Shown: positions 32,076 through 43,362 of the stretch, piece after piece | Numbering within the stretch: the stretch's first letter is position 1 | Layout: the number at the start of each line of letters is the position of its first letter | Source of the DNA: Vicia villosa | Lineage: Eukaryota > Streptophyta > Magnoliopsida > Fabales > Fabaceae | DNA length: 64,000 bases | Direction of reading: 5' to 3' | Assembly: GCF_029867415.1 (NCBI RefSeq) | Contig: NC_081185.1 | Coordinates: forward strand, 77,411,553-77,475,552 | Translations under genes and position numbers: made by a program | Notes under the pieces: generated by a model | What the model saw: only the letters and a program-made list of their open reading frames with translations | The model's database searches: none | What the model was told of the DNA's origin: nothing

Positions 32076-34803
32076 TGTCATACCCCAAAATTTGCCCAAT
32101 CAAATCTATATCTTTAAATTCATCAAGGATCAAAATTAAGAGTCATGGGGTTTGACATTCCTATTGTCAAACCCGCTCTCTTATAAAATATCCTGAGACA
32201 AAATGGGGTGCAATTAACAGGTGCTTTGGGATCCAAACCTCGGGGCCCAATTATTACATGGGTTTTATCCTTTTTTGGAGATTATAGTTCTTTTACTAAC
32301 ATTTGTTTTTATTAATTTTATTATTACTAATTATTAGTATTAATATTATTAATTTTACTAATTAATTGTTGTTAATATTAGAATTGTCATTAGGGATTAT
32401 TAGTGTTATTATTAGGATTAGTATTAATGTAAATATTATTATTATAATTAGGATTTTTATAGTTTTTTATAATTGAATTAATTGGGCAATAGGCCCATTA
32501 GGTGTAGAAAAACCTAATTTGACTAATATAAAAAAGGATTGATTTTGACAATTAGGGGAGGCCAATTCCATTCACAAAATACCTACATGGTACAAAAATA
32601 GTTTCCTCCGACTAACATTTTCTAACCCTGGTACTACCTATCCACACTAAGAATCCTAATCACCCTTTCACCACAATGATCATGTGAATATACAAATACA
32701 TCTATTTTCACATTGCTGCCCAGAAAAGCCTCAATTTTGAACAACTACTTGTTCATCACCAATTCAATAGTCATTACTAATTATTATTATTTTTGTTTCT
32801 AACATAAACCAGATAACATCCAAATACTGGATACTAAACCACAAAGCTAAACCTCTTCATCAATCTGCAATAAATCATCATCATAAGAAAATTCACAGAC
32901 TGACAACTAACGAAATTCTCTTATTTTCTTTGTTTTTTTTGTGTTCTTCTATTCTTGCAGCCAACTGCTGATGCCATCTGGAGCTGTTCAAGAATTGATG
33001 AACTGACCACCGTCTCCGGTAAAGGCTGCGGCGCACGACTTCCGATCAGAATCTCTTCACAACAACACCGGATCTGATGACAACCGCAACCACCCCTCTG
33101 TGCCGTTGAAATCCACCGCGGAAGGAGCTGTCCGCCGCCCCCTATTCGCCGGCGATAACCACCGTGACAACCACACCGATCCCGCTGCAGCACTGTCCCT
33201 CCGACCACCGCAAGCGCAGCCCTCCACCAAGCACCGCCGATTGCCTCGATCCCCTACAGGGAACCATCGCGTCAAACCCCTTCGGATCGGACGAACATCG
33301 CTAATCGTACCCAATCCCGGCCAAATCAAGAGTATTGTTTGGATTCATAAGGACGTTTATGATCGATGTGTGCTACTTGTGCGTGTCTGTATCTTGTTTG
33401 CGCAGGTTTCTCCATGGCCGAATCGAAGGAGAAGGTGTGAAAGTGGAGATGAACAGTGACGGCGCTTTGTATTTTTTTCTATTTTTCTTACGTCGTTTGA
33501 TGGCTAATAGAAATCCTGTGCCAAGTTACTATCAGCAAATCACAGTTGGCTCAGTGGTGCAGGGAGTGCGGTTAAGGTCTTAATATGAGAGGGAGGGGGG
33601 TTCGATCCCCAGCCCTGCCTTATTTTGTTGAATTTCTTTAGTTCCTCTTATTCACAAATCCAGTACAGGCGATCAGCACGCACCCACCGAGCGCCCTCAG
33701 ATATGGACCACAGGATCATGCCAGATCCAGATCTAACGTGCACGAAGATGCAAGCCTATGGTGGGCACTCATGGAGTCTACACATAGGATTGCTGTCCAG
33801 GTTTTTTTATATTATTTTCTTTTATATATTTTTGTATTGTATTCTTTTCTATTTAGATTTCATATGAAGTATTTTTTGTTTAATTAAACTAATTTACTTC
33901 TATTAAGATTGATATAATTACATTAGGATTAGGGTTTTCTAGCCAACGTAGGCTTTAGCCAAACAATTTAGAATTTTATTCGCTTCGATTAAATTAATTG
34001 ATCGCGGTGGGTAATAATCAATTGTTTAATTAATTCAAATTCAAATCAAATATAATTAAAATAACATTTATTTTGCTAAATGGTTTTAACCAAATCTATT
34101 GGTTACGATGATTAGCATACCTTTTAAAATTCGTTATTATTTGTAATCGAATCTATCGATTATGAGGGATAACGATAAAACCAATAATTAATTATTAAAA
34201 TACATCAATTTGCTAACGGTGATAATCGAATCAATCGATTAGAATAACTAGCAATGCAATTTCAATCTGTTAACTATGGCGATCGAATCTATTGATCGTT
34301 GCGGTTAATAGTGCCATACTAAATCAGGGTTGTACGCCCAAAACAACTAAAACACACTAAACCACGACACTACAGATTTTTATCCTAGGCAACTCAAAAT
34401 GCCCTTTCAAATCCAATTCAAACTGCGATAGGCAATTCAAAAAGCCTCAAATCAATTTCAAACCACTCAAATCAAACTCTAAGGCGTACAATCCTGTGCC
34501 CAAACTACGTTGACTCTGATTCTCCATAAGGAGATACGTAGGCACTTGGTAACAAGGCGAGTCCCCCTCCCTAAAATCTCAATTTTCCCCCTATTCACTG
34601 CCTTAGCTATAAAACCTTAACTTTTAGCCATAAAACTTGACCCTTAGATTCAAAGCCAATAGGAAAGGGTTGAGGGTGCCTAACACCTTCCCTCGACCCG
34701 AATATAGTATCTTACCCTGATCTCTTAACTGCGCGAGGTTTCCTATTCGCCTTGGTAGAATAGGTGGCGACTCTAAATTTAATTTTTAGGGCAGGTTGCT
34801 ACA
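32076..34803 (+). repeat. 3' LTR of the Ogre derivative
   Basis: Nearly identical to the LTR at 22238-24966, with the tRNA-like module at 33547-33609 and the primer-site-like TGGCGACTCT at 34765. It is followed by target duplication ATATC. Confidence 0.93.
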
Positions 34804-34808
34804 ATATC

Positions 34809-35240
34809 TTAGTGAGATCTAAGCTTAGAACTTAAGAGAAATATCACAGTGTGATTATAGCTTTCTAAGAAGCATTTGAATACTCTTGTAAACATTTATT
34901 TTACATTGATTTGTAAAAGGTTCATAGAGTGATCAGTGAGATCAGTAGACTCTAGAAGACTTAGAAGTTTCTAAGTGGTGTATTCCTAGAGTGATCAAGT
35001 TGTGATCAGTATACTCTAGAAGATTTAGAGGGTATCTAAGTGGAAAACTATTGTAATCAAGATTGATTAGTGGATTAAATCCTCAGTTGAGGTAAATCAC
35101 TCTAAGGGGGTGGACTAGAGTAGTTTCGTTAACAACAAACCAGGATAAAAATAATTGTGTTAATTATTTTTGTCTTAAGAGTTTTAAAGTCACACTTATT
35201 CAACCCCCCCCCCCCTTTCTAAGTGTTTTTCTATCCTTCA
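34809..35240 (+). mobile_element. 5' LTR of SIRE/Maximus-like copia element, right part
   Basis: It continues the LTR begun at 21543. It contains a short direct repeat (AGAGTGATCA...TAGACTCTAGAAGA, twice) and a C14 run near 35205, and ends TATCCTTCA at 35240 directly before the primer site. Confidence 0.8.
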
Positions 35241-35242
35241 AT

Positions 35243-35257
35243 TGGCATCAGAGTGCC
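35243..35257 (+). promoter_or_regulatory. Copia primer binding site
   Basis: TGGCATCAGAGTGCC lies 2 nt after the LTR end, a variant of the initiator-Met tRNA site TGGTATCAGAGC. Confidence 0.75.
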
Positions 35258-35315
35258 GGTTCTAGGTGCAAGCACTTAACCGTGTTAGAAAAAGATTCAG
35301 GAAGAGAAAAACGCT

Positions 35316-35854
35316 ATGGCTGACATTGTTACATCCACTTCTACATCTACTTAAAATGATCAACACAACAATGGAAATGGAAATGGATATTCTAGACCAC
35401 CAGTATTTGATGGTGAAAATTTTGAATACTGGAAAGATAGATTGGAAAGTTATTTTCTTGGTCTAGATGGCGATTTATGGGACTTGCTTGTGGGTGGTTA
35501 CAAACATCCAGTAAATGCTAGTGGAGCAAAGATGTCAAGACAAGAAATGAGTGATGATCAAAAGAAACAATTCAAAAATTATCACAAGTCTAGGACTATT
35601 CTGCTAAATGCTATTTCTCATGCTGAATATGAGAAGATATCAAACAGAGAAACTGCCCATGACATCTTTGAATCCTTGAAGATGACTCACGAAGGAAATG
35701 CCCAAGTCAAGGAGACTAAAGCTCTTGCTTTAATCCAGAAGTATGAAGCCTTCAAGATGGAGGATGATGAAAACATTGAAACAATGTTCTCAGGATTTCA
35801 AACTCTAACTGCTGGATTAAGAGTGCTTGACAAGGGATATACAAAGGCTGATCA
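35316..35854 (+). pseudogene. Maximus/SIRE-like copia Gag, stopped and truncated
   Basis: ATG at 35316 opens MADIVTSTSTST; a TAA at 35352 interrupts it after 12 codons, and the same frame then continues to 35854. The body shows the copia gag (UBN2-type) pattern: PPVFDGENFEYWKDRLESY, then LWDLLVGGYKHP, MSDDQKKQFKNYHKSRTILL, and AQVKETKALALIQKYEAFKM. The frame ends at TKADH where a new LTR begins (35855), so nucleocapsid and pol are missing from this window. The stop would need only CAA to TAA. It is non-functional as it stands. Confidence 0.85.
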
Positions 35855-36579
35855 TGTAACACCCGTATAATTTCAATATTAATTTAATTGGAATATTGAA
35901 TTAATAATTAGAATTATAGGGATTTTGTGAAAATAATGAATAAATAATGGTTTATGGCATTTGGGCCATATGAAGAAATAGTAAAGATGGGGGTGTGGTT
36001 TAGTAAAACTTTTACTAATCTCAATATTATTATTTTTCATAAAATAATTGGGAATTGGGAAGAAAGAACGTGAAAGAACAGAAGTTAGAACGAGGAATGT
36101 GACGGAGAACTGTAGAGGGAGAGACCAAGAACCAAGACTTTTATCCGAGGTAAGGGGAGACTCTCCGTTTAATCTCTTTTATCGTATTATAGGTGATAGT
36201 ATGGATTAGGAGTATGGTTGGATCCATTGATTCTATATTCTGAATTGTTATTTGTGTTCATCATTGAAATTTGGACTGTTAATCCCTAATAACTGATAGA
36301 TTTAGGGTATGATGAATGAAATTGATTATGGAATCATATATTGTGGTTGTGGATGAATTCGTATGCTGTTTAGATGTGAATTTTCTGGTTTTTAGACTCA
36401 AAATCGTGGACTGGTATGAGTAAAAACGAATGGGTTTTGGACTGTTACGAAGTTGCAGGTTCTGGACAAATTTTTCTGGTGTTTCGCGTATGAAATAGTG
36501 CCATACGCGTATGGGATGAGGTCATACGCGTATGAGGGACATTCCCCAAGGGCTATACGCGTATGATACGCAGCTGCCC
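35855..36579 (+). mobile_element. Chromovirus-like LTR, 5' part, inserted in the copia gag
   Basis: It starts TGTAACACCCGTATAATTTC inside the copia gag and shares style with the LTR at 5774 (a GTAAGGGG splice-like phrase, an AGGTGATAG stretch and palindrome clusters). It is cut at 36580 by an Ogre-like LTR; its other half is not in the window. Confidence 0.6.
36483..36570. repeat. Cluster of CATACGCGTATG palindromes
   Basis: CCATACGCGTATGG (36501-36514), TCATACGCGTATGA (36522-36535) and ATACGCGTAT (36555-36564), plus two half sites. Confidence 0.9.
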
Positions 36580-36839
36580 TGTCATACCCCAATTTTTGAC
36601 CCTAAGATCACACATCATTTGCATTCAATCGTCAATCAAGAGCACCATTGTGAAGCTTTATCTTTGATACTGTGATTATCTCTGAGGGGAATTATCGAGC
36701 ATTTATAGCCTTTTATTTGTTTATACTAACCAAAAATCAAAAAAAATATATGTTTTGTCTCTTTTGTTTATATTTTACAGGTGAAAGATCGGGCAAAAAT
36801 CAAAATAGTGCAAGAAAGCAGTTTTTGAAAATTTGAAGG

Positions 36840-37667
36840 TGGAAATCGATTTACCCCTGTGGGAAATCGATTTCCTGTGCGCAAAATTCAAATAAATATA
36901 AGGAGGGAAGCTTGACATCATTTTGGCACCTTTTTATTTGATCATTTTATCAATTTTCCACCTCATCAAAATTAACTCATTCATTAAACCCACTTTAACC
37001 TCATTTTACCATTTTTACCATTTAATTGCCACTTTAATCACCAATTAAACACAAGTTAATTACCAAACACAAAAAGACCAATTTGCCACTACTCTTGCTC
37101 CAATTCTATAAATAGAGCCCTCTACTCTCTCATTTCTCAAGCTTGCAGAGCCAAAAAATTGCTTGCAAATTCATTTCTCACCCTTTCCAAAACCCTCACC
37201 CAAAGTTCATTTTCATAAGATTAGTAAGATTCACCTTGAATCTTGCTAATTTTGAACTAAGCCTCCTACATTTCACTCTTTTCTTTGATTGTTCATCTCC
37301 ATACTTGAAGGATCTACACTTTGTGCTTGTTCTTGAAGCTACTTCAACACTTTAATTCAAGAATTGGTAAATTTCTCAATTCTAAGATGTAGATCTTTGT
37401 TGCTTGTGTTCAATGCATCTTTGATGCTATATTGGTTCTATTTGATGGTGATTTGATGGAAAATTCGTGCTCCAATGGATATGTGATCATAAGGTGTTTG
37501 TATGTTTGCTTAAGTCAAGTTTTATGCCTCCTAATGCTGATTTTTTGAATGCTGCGTGCAGGAAATCGATTTCCCTCTGTAGGAAATTGATTTCCACCTT
37601 ATTTTTTTTCAAAAATTTGAACTCTGGACTCAGGAAATCGATTTCCTACAGAGGTAAATCGATTTCC
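36840..37667. repeat. GGAAATCGATTTCC palindromes in LTR
   Basis: Three perfect 14-bp palindromes and three near-copies (36840, 37582, 37654) in two groups either side of the TATA box. Confidence 0.9.
37107..37114 (+). promoter_or_regulatory. TATA box of Ogre derivative LTR
   Basis: TATAAATA followed by GAGCCCTCTAC. Confidence 0.65.
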
Positions 37668-37718
37668 TGCTGGCAGAATGTGTTTTTTTGCCTTTTTTAT
37701 GCTTGTTTTGGCTTCCTA

Positions 37719-37972
37719 CTTCCTCCACTTCATTAATATCATTGGATCTAGGATGTTGATAGGTTTGAAATGACCTAATCCATAATATTAGATGAATGAT
37801 ATTAATGATAGTGTGAGTTGATTATCTTTTGTGAATTTTATTCTTCTTCCTCCATTTCATTAATATCATTGGATCTAGGATGTTGATAGGTTTGAAAGAA
37901 CCAAATCCATAATATTAGATGAATGATATTAATGATAGTGTGAGTTGATTATCTTTATGCATTTTATCTTCT
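37719..37972. repeat. Tandem duplication, 2 x 127 bp
   Basis: Two near-identical units start CTTCCTCCACTTC and CTTCCTCCATTTC and each include ATTAGATGAATGATATTAAT. Confidence 0.9.
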
Positions 37973-39722
37973 CCTTCTCCTTTTTTTCTTTTGATCGATG
38001 AAAGTCTTAATACTTTGAGAATTCTTATGGATTCTTAGTAAAGACTAGATCGTTACCTATTTTCTTTTCGTGCGGTATTGCTTTCGGAATGCGATCTACA
38101 TATCGTTCTTCTCGCATGCATTAGCACATAAAGTTTTGACCGGCCTCGTTGTAGGGTGATTTCTATGTAAATCACTTGGCGATCTGCTTAACATAGCGCA
38201 ATATTTCGTGTCCCGAATAAAAAAAAGATCAAACATGGAAGAGAATTGTATGCGGTTGATTTAAGACTTGTGGAGGTTTTTATCGTGTAGTCGCTATGAT
38301 TCTATCAAGCTTCTGATAAACCCCATTGAATTTAAATCCGAGTACATCATTCACTCACCATAGATCTTCCTACTAACTCTAATAACATACTTGACAAGTT
38401 TCAAGATGGTTATCTTTAACACTTAACAACTAACTTTAATTTCCGCACCTTTACTATACCGCTCTTTATATTTCTCGCTTTATCGCTTTACTTTATCATT
38501 TCATCATATTTACTTTCCGTCATTTTCTCTTTGTCCACTTGGACATATGTTTATGCTTCTGTTATTTTTCTTTTGTCCACTTGGACCATACTTTATTTTT
38601 TCGCTAAAACACTAATAAATAACCAAAATCTAAAAAATACATAAGGCTCCCTTTGGACTATCGGTTACTATCCCTAGCGCTTTGGAGATTCGGACTTATG
38701 GACCTAGTACCTCTGGACTCATTCTATTACTATCCTGTGATTGTTCTGTCTGTCTGGCATTGTTCTGTTGTATGTTTATGTGTGCAGGTATTTCCTTGAA
38801 AGCCCTTGATGGTTAATTCCAAGGCATTGATATAAGGATTTTACCCGAAAACAGCCGTTACTCTGCCCAATTTTCGTCAGAATCTTAATGTGCTTAATGA
38901 AAAATGGTGCTAAGACAATAAGTTCATCTGGATCCCCAAGTGTTAATGTGTTGGTATTGATAAATCCAAAGGATGGGAAAACTACCTTGGCTCTTAATGT
39001 CGAGTGTTGGCTTCTTATTTGGTTAGACCGTTTCTTTCCTTAGCTTTTATTTTATGCACTAGGTTAGCCTCTTCATCTCCTCCCATTCTTAAATTTTCAA
39101 AATCTTCTCCCTTTTTCCAAAATATTCTTATGTTTGCAATCTTTTCAAAACCTTTTTCTTAAAAATATCTTTCGCCCTTAGTGGCTTTTCTTCAAAAGTT
39201 TAGACACCGTTAATTGTCGAAACGAGTGGTTATACCCCACGATTTTGAAATTGATTGATAATAACGAGATCTTTTCCGCGTGAGAGAGCTAGTGGCATAC
39301 TCGTTGATTTTATCCGAGTTGGAGCCCTTCTTTCATTTGCGATGCAAAGAACTTGTTTGTTCTCATGCTCAAGATCAATGGCTGAGTATTTCTCTCTAAC
39401 GACAACAAAGTGTTTATTCGTTTTAAAAACGTTTTTTCCCAAAAGCGGAACTACATTAGCTCTGACTTCTCCATTGCACCGAGGAGGTATGTAGGCCCAA
39501 AGCTTAACGCTTTGCCGAGCTTATTTTAAAATAAAACAAACTCTCTTTTTTAGCACACACACACAGATTTTCAAAAAGGTTCCCGTGGAGTACCACGGAT
39601 ATGAGGGGTGCTTTAAACCTTCCCCTCATATAACACCCGAACCTGAGTTCTCTTTCTTGTTTTAAAAACAAAACTTTGGGTTTTACGTTCTTTTCCCTTT
39701 TCCTTTGAAAAAATAAAGCGCG

Positions 39723-39890
39723 GTGGCGATTTCAAACGAAATATTGATTCGAGTCAATCCCATGGCTTCGATATCAGATTTTCCCCGCTACAGAAAAGTG
39801 GCGACTTTCACTGAAATATTGATTCGAGTCATCCTATGGCTTTGATATCAGATTTTCCCCGCTACATAAAAATGGCGACTTCACTGGGGA
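39723..39890 (+). repeat. Triplicated primer-site segment at LTR end
   Basis: TGGCGATTTC (39724), TGGCGACTTTCACTG (39799) and TGGCGACTTCACTGGGGA (39873) lie 75 and 74 bp apart. The two intervals share ATATTGATTCGAGTC and GATATCAGATTTTCCCCGCT. Only the last copy is a full primer site. Confidence 0.9.
39873..39890 (+). promoter_or_regulatory. Ogre primer binding site
   Basis: TGGCGACTTCACTGGGGA lies 6 nt after the LTR end. It differs at two to three positions from the site in the other two elements. Confidence 0.8.
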
Positions 39891-40891
39891 TCCAGTTTTT
39901 AAGTGTGTTAAGCCTATTTTTGTTTATCTGTGTGTTTTTATTTGTATATATTGTTGTGTGCTTTGTTTGTTTATCTTTTTTTTTCTTTTTGGTGCTCGAT
40001 GGTTCCTCTGTGATGAGACAAAGTTCTAACCCGAACTTTGGTGAGTAACTTGAGATAGGAGGTGGTAAGACCAATAGTTGCATGTCAGGAGCGATCCTTA
40101 ACATGAGCATCATATGGTGGAACCCCAATCAGTGGAGGCCTCATGGGAGGTAGTAGAGGTTGTTACGAATCATCGTGATAATGCTATTACTTTCAATAGT
40201 GAGTGTCCGTAGAAGCTGAATGGCCTAGAACCTTTTTAACCAATCTAAGCCTTTTTAGGATGTAGTGCAGAAACAAGATCAAGTACCAATTTGAGCTTGT
40301 TGTCATGCGATACTACGCTCAGACGAGGTCTTTTTAGGCATATTATTGGCGCCCATGAGCAATTGTGCGTGCCGGTAGTATCCGATAGAAGATTGAAAAC
40401 TCTGGGAACCTTTGTAGAACCTGTTCGGCAGGTACAAAATTCCCTAGTTCATACCTTTGTGGGTGGTTCTTAACCTTGACTCCATGCTCGTGACGTTGAA
40501 CCTTTGAACCCTGTTTGTGTGACCGTGTGTGATCTTGATTGTGATTGATGCATAAACCATGCATCCATGCATTCATTTGATTTCCAAGGAACTCATAGGT
40601 CTCTCTTTGTAAACATCATAAGTTTCATCAAACTCAATGGATCTTGGGTGTCGATGAGGTGAAAACCTTAATCCACCAAAATGGATGATTGATCTTGATG
40701 ATAACTTGATCAAAGTTTTGATCCAATATAGGATTTACCTCCTTCATGTTTTGATGTTTACAAAGTAATAACTTGAATTCTTTGAAAATCAAATAAATAA
40801 AAAACAAAAAAAGACAGCAATTGCATCATTTGCATACATACATCCAGGTTGTCCAGAACGTATCCTTGTCTGTCTCCATCTTCAAAGTGGT
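39891..40891 (+). other. 5' leader of the second Ogre derivative
   Basis: It corresponds in layout to the leader at 49862-50657 (AACTCTGGGAACC and TTCGGCAGGTACAAAA against AACTCTGAGACC and TTCTACAGGTACAAAA). It contains a two-part hairpin, AACAAG-A-TCAA with TTGA-G-CTTGTT, at 40272-40301. No gene. Confidence 0.55.
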
Positions 40892-41390
40892 TTGCTTATG
40901 TGTCAAGCTGATTCCTCGACACATAGAACTAGAATCATGTATCTAAAGAGTATGGAAGAACTTCAACAAGACCAAGAGTTGCTAAGACCAGAGGTCAGTC
41001 AGTTGAAAAGCCAGATGAATCAGATTATGGAAACCCTGCAAGTATTGTTGAAGAGAGAATGCAACATTCCTCCGATTGTTACAAAGAAAGTGGGTACTCC
41101 TTTAGCCTTTTCCGTTGCTACTCCAACTCAAGGGAAACTATCTGTTGTGTCATGTAATTCATATTTTGAAGTAGAGAAGGAAACGCCGGTTTTCTTTCCT
41201 CGATCAGTGCTTCGTAGGACTCTACATCCACATTCATTGTCCTTTCCATCAAGGTGCAGCAGGCCATGATTTAGAAAGATGTTTCCCTCTGAAGGAAAGA
41301 GTTCAAGAGTTGGTGAGATCAAAGATGCTTTCTTTCAAAGATATGGGTCCTAATGTCGTCACTAATCCTTTGCCAGATCAAAGTGGCTGA
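40892..41390 (+). pseudogene. Ogre Gag remnant, N- and C-terminus joined with frameshift
   Basis: ATG at 40892 gives MCQADSSTHRTRIMYLKSME and then a coiled-coil-like LRPEVSQLKSQMNQIMETLQ, as at the start of Tat/Ogre Gag. From 41238, in another frame, comes CPFHQGAAGHDLERC, PLKERVQELV and MGPNVVTNPLP up to a TGA at 41388, the usual Cys/His motif and tail near the Gag C-terminus. The capsid core and everything from protease to integrase are missing: position 41391 already has 3' UTR-type sequence. This is an internally deleted derivative that cannot make proteins for itself. Confidence 0.75.
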
Positions 41391-42080
41391 AGACAAGTCA
41401 AAGCCCAATTTTCCTAAAGCCAAGTGTTTCAGACAAGATAGCTCATCTTTGTTGCTAATTAGTCACTAGGCCTTGGTTCTGTGCTGTTTGTATTTCCTTT
41501 ATTGTGCTGTTTACTTTTAGACTTTGTTTGTTTCTGAATGGTAATTTTAGTGAAATGAGCATTGCATATTTTGAATTCATTCACATATACTATGTTTATA
41601 CCTTCTTTTACAAAGCTTTTTCTTCCATTTTCTTTCTCTATCAAATTTGTGTTTTATGCAAAGATTGGAGGGAGGATGATGACAACGAAATACCCAAGTT
41701 GTTGAACTGTATGCTTTCAAATAAAACTTTGCTGATGATGTACAGGCATTGTTTCAATTCCCAAACACTGGAGAAATAAGGAAGTTAATCCCTTGTCAAC
41801 CCCTCTGAGCCTTCGAAGTTGGTGTTTCTTTCTGTATGAAAAAACCCACATTTTAAACCTGGGGCAGGGTAGTTCTCAGTTAATTTGGTTGTGCATTCTA
41901 TTTTAAGAGAATCATTCAGTACACCTTTCAACAAGTGCTTCAATCGCAAGCTTTCCTCCGCATACATCAAAGAAATGTTGGAGATGTCAATCAAAAGCCA
42001 ATGATGGTTCATCAATCATTAAGCAAGGCAGTCACTATCTTTCAAAAAAAAATGAAAAAAGGTATACAAAGAAAAGCCTG
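41391..42080 (+). other. 3' UTR of second Ogre derivative, proximal part
   Basis: It matches 27500-27690 of the first derivative (GGAGAAATAAGGAAGTTAAT; GGGGCAGGGTAG). No gene. Confidence 0.6.
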
Positions 42081-42157
42081 CTAAGTCAAAACCAAAAACG
42101 ACTTAGGCAAAAATAAAGGCATCCCGCTGACTGTAAGTACAAAAATAAACAGTTCAG
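42081..42157 (+). other. Post-pol hairpin pair of second Ogre derivative
   Basis: Hairpin I is CTAAGTC/GACTTAG (42081-42106), followed by GCAAAA. Hairpin II is CTGACTGT/ACAGTTCAG with one bulge (42127-42157), followed by GCAAAAGTTAGGGATAT. Confidence 0.8.
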
Positions 42158-43362
42158 GCAAAAGTTAGGGATATATAAAAAGAAAAGATGAAAAAAGAGA
42201 AGTCAATAAATTCCTGAACAACAAAATGTTGTGCTACCAAAAGGAAGAAGTGAGTGCCATCTCAAAAGTTCTCTTTACTTGTGAACTATCATCATTATTA
42301 AAGGTGCAAATCCAAAAGTCTCTTGGAACCTGAATGCATAAGCTGAATTAACTGAGTTTTAGGACTAGAGATCATCACGAAGGGGGTGGGAACAATCAAA
42401 TTTTGAGCCTTATATCCTTTGTTTCTTAAACCGTGAACCTGGCCACATTACAACCTTTAAAAGACCTAATTGAAGCAAGGTTTGTTTGAAAGCATACTAC
42501 AACAAGGTTGCGTAAGCTAACTCCCATGAGATTTTCCAAATCATTTGTTTTGATATCATGCCTTTGCTTTATCTTTCACTTTGAATGTTTCAACCTTTAT
42601 GTTTTGACCAGTGATTACATTTGCTTTACATCAATAACATCATTCCGATAACGATTTTGATTTCAAAAATATTCTTTGAGCATTGCATTAAAATTACCAT
42701 TCTTGAATGAACATTTTATTTGCAAGTAAGCACTCATTTTTCAGAAAGATCAAACAGTCGAGAAACTTGATCAGTGATCCTATCAGGGGCACGTTATTTC
42801 AAGATCCTGTTGTTCATTCAAGATTTGTTTATCAGAATACCATTTCAATACTTGTACTGGGGCAAGCCATCCCAACATGCATTTCAAGAACTGAAGCCAT
42901 GATCAGTTAACTTGCAACAATTAGTGAATCAGGGGCAATCTTCTTCAGCAATCCCCAAGCAGTTTTATCAGCCCTTCTCAAAGGATCACTAGTCTGAAAC
43001 AGTTACCAGTGTAATAGAAGTATGTCCAAGCATCTTCTTCGTAAGCAGAATTGGCAGAGTTCCCGTGTTGAGGAATCGAGTTCCTATCACGCCTCACAAA
43101 AGAGTCTCCCTCAGTTGTAACAAACAATTGCATTGCATTGACCATACATCATGCATAGAAAAATTAAACATCATGCATTGAAACAAATTTCATATTCATT
43201 TTCATTTTCCGAGGTCCTGTTGCTATCAACATCTTCACCTTGAGATCAAAATCCAACTTACTTGGCACCTATCCAAAACAGATACTTGTTTGTCTTGTCC
43301 GTCTAGTGTTATTCCTAGATGTATCTTTTCTTCTTTTAGTGTCATTCCTGAAAGATTTACAC
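42158..43362 (+). other. 3' UTR of second Ogre derivative, distal part
   Basis: No gene. TCAGGGGCA, CTGGGGCAAG and TCAGGGGCAA polypurine-like motifs lie at about 42784, 42857 and 42930. Confidence 0.5.

Larger units (their letters stand above)
22238..34803 (+). mobile_element. Complete non-autonomous Ogre derivative (LARD-like), 12.6 kb
   Basis: Two LTRs of about 2.73 kb (22238-24966 and 32076-34803) flank 7.1 kb of internal DNA. Target duplications ATATC lie at 22233-22237 and 34804-34808. The primer site is TGGCGACTCTGCTGGGGA at 24969 and the polypurine tract is ACAGGGGCAGC just before 32076. By eye the LTRs differ at about 13 positions plus one indel, so insertion is recent. No gag, protease, RT or integrase is recognisable inside; homology to the 3' UTR of the other Ogres begins near 27480. 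It must be mobilised by proteins from an autonomous relative. The internal region is packed with hairpin arrays. Confidence 0.93.
36580..39866 (+). mobile_element. 5' LTR of a second Ogre derivative
   Basis: It starts TGTCATACCCC and ends CCCCGCTACA. TATAAATA lies at 37107. GGAAATCGATTTCC palindromes lie at 36862, 37561 and 37633, with three variants. U5 hairpins: CTCC-(10 nt)-GGAG (39469-39486), CAAAGC-TTAAC-GCTTTG (39498-39514), CCGTGG-AGTA-CCACGG (39583-39598), and ATATGAGGGG with CCCCTCATAT (39599-39631). The 3' partner LTR is not found in the window. Confidence 0.85.
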
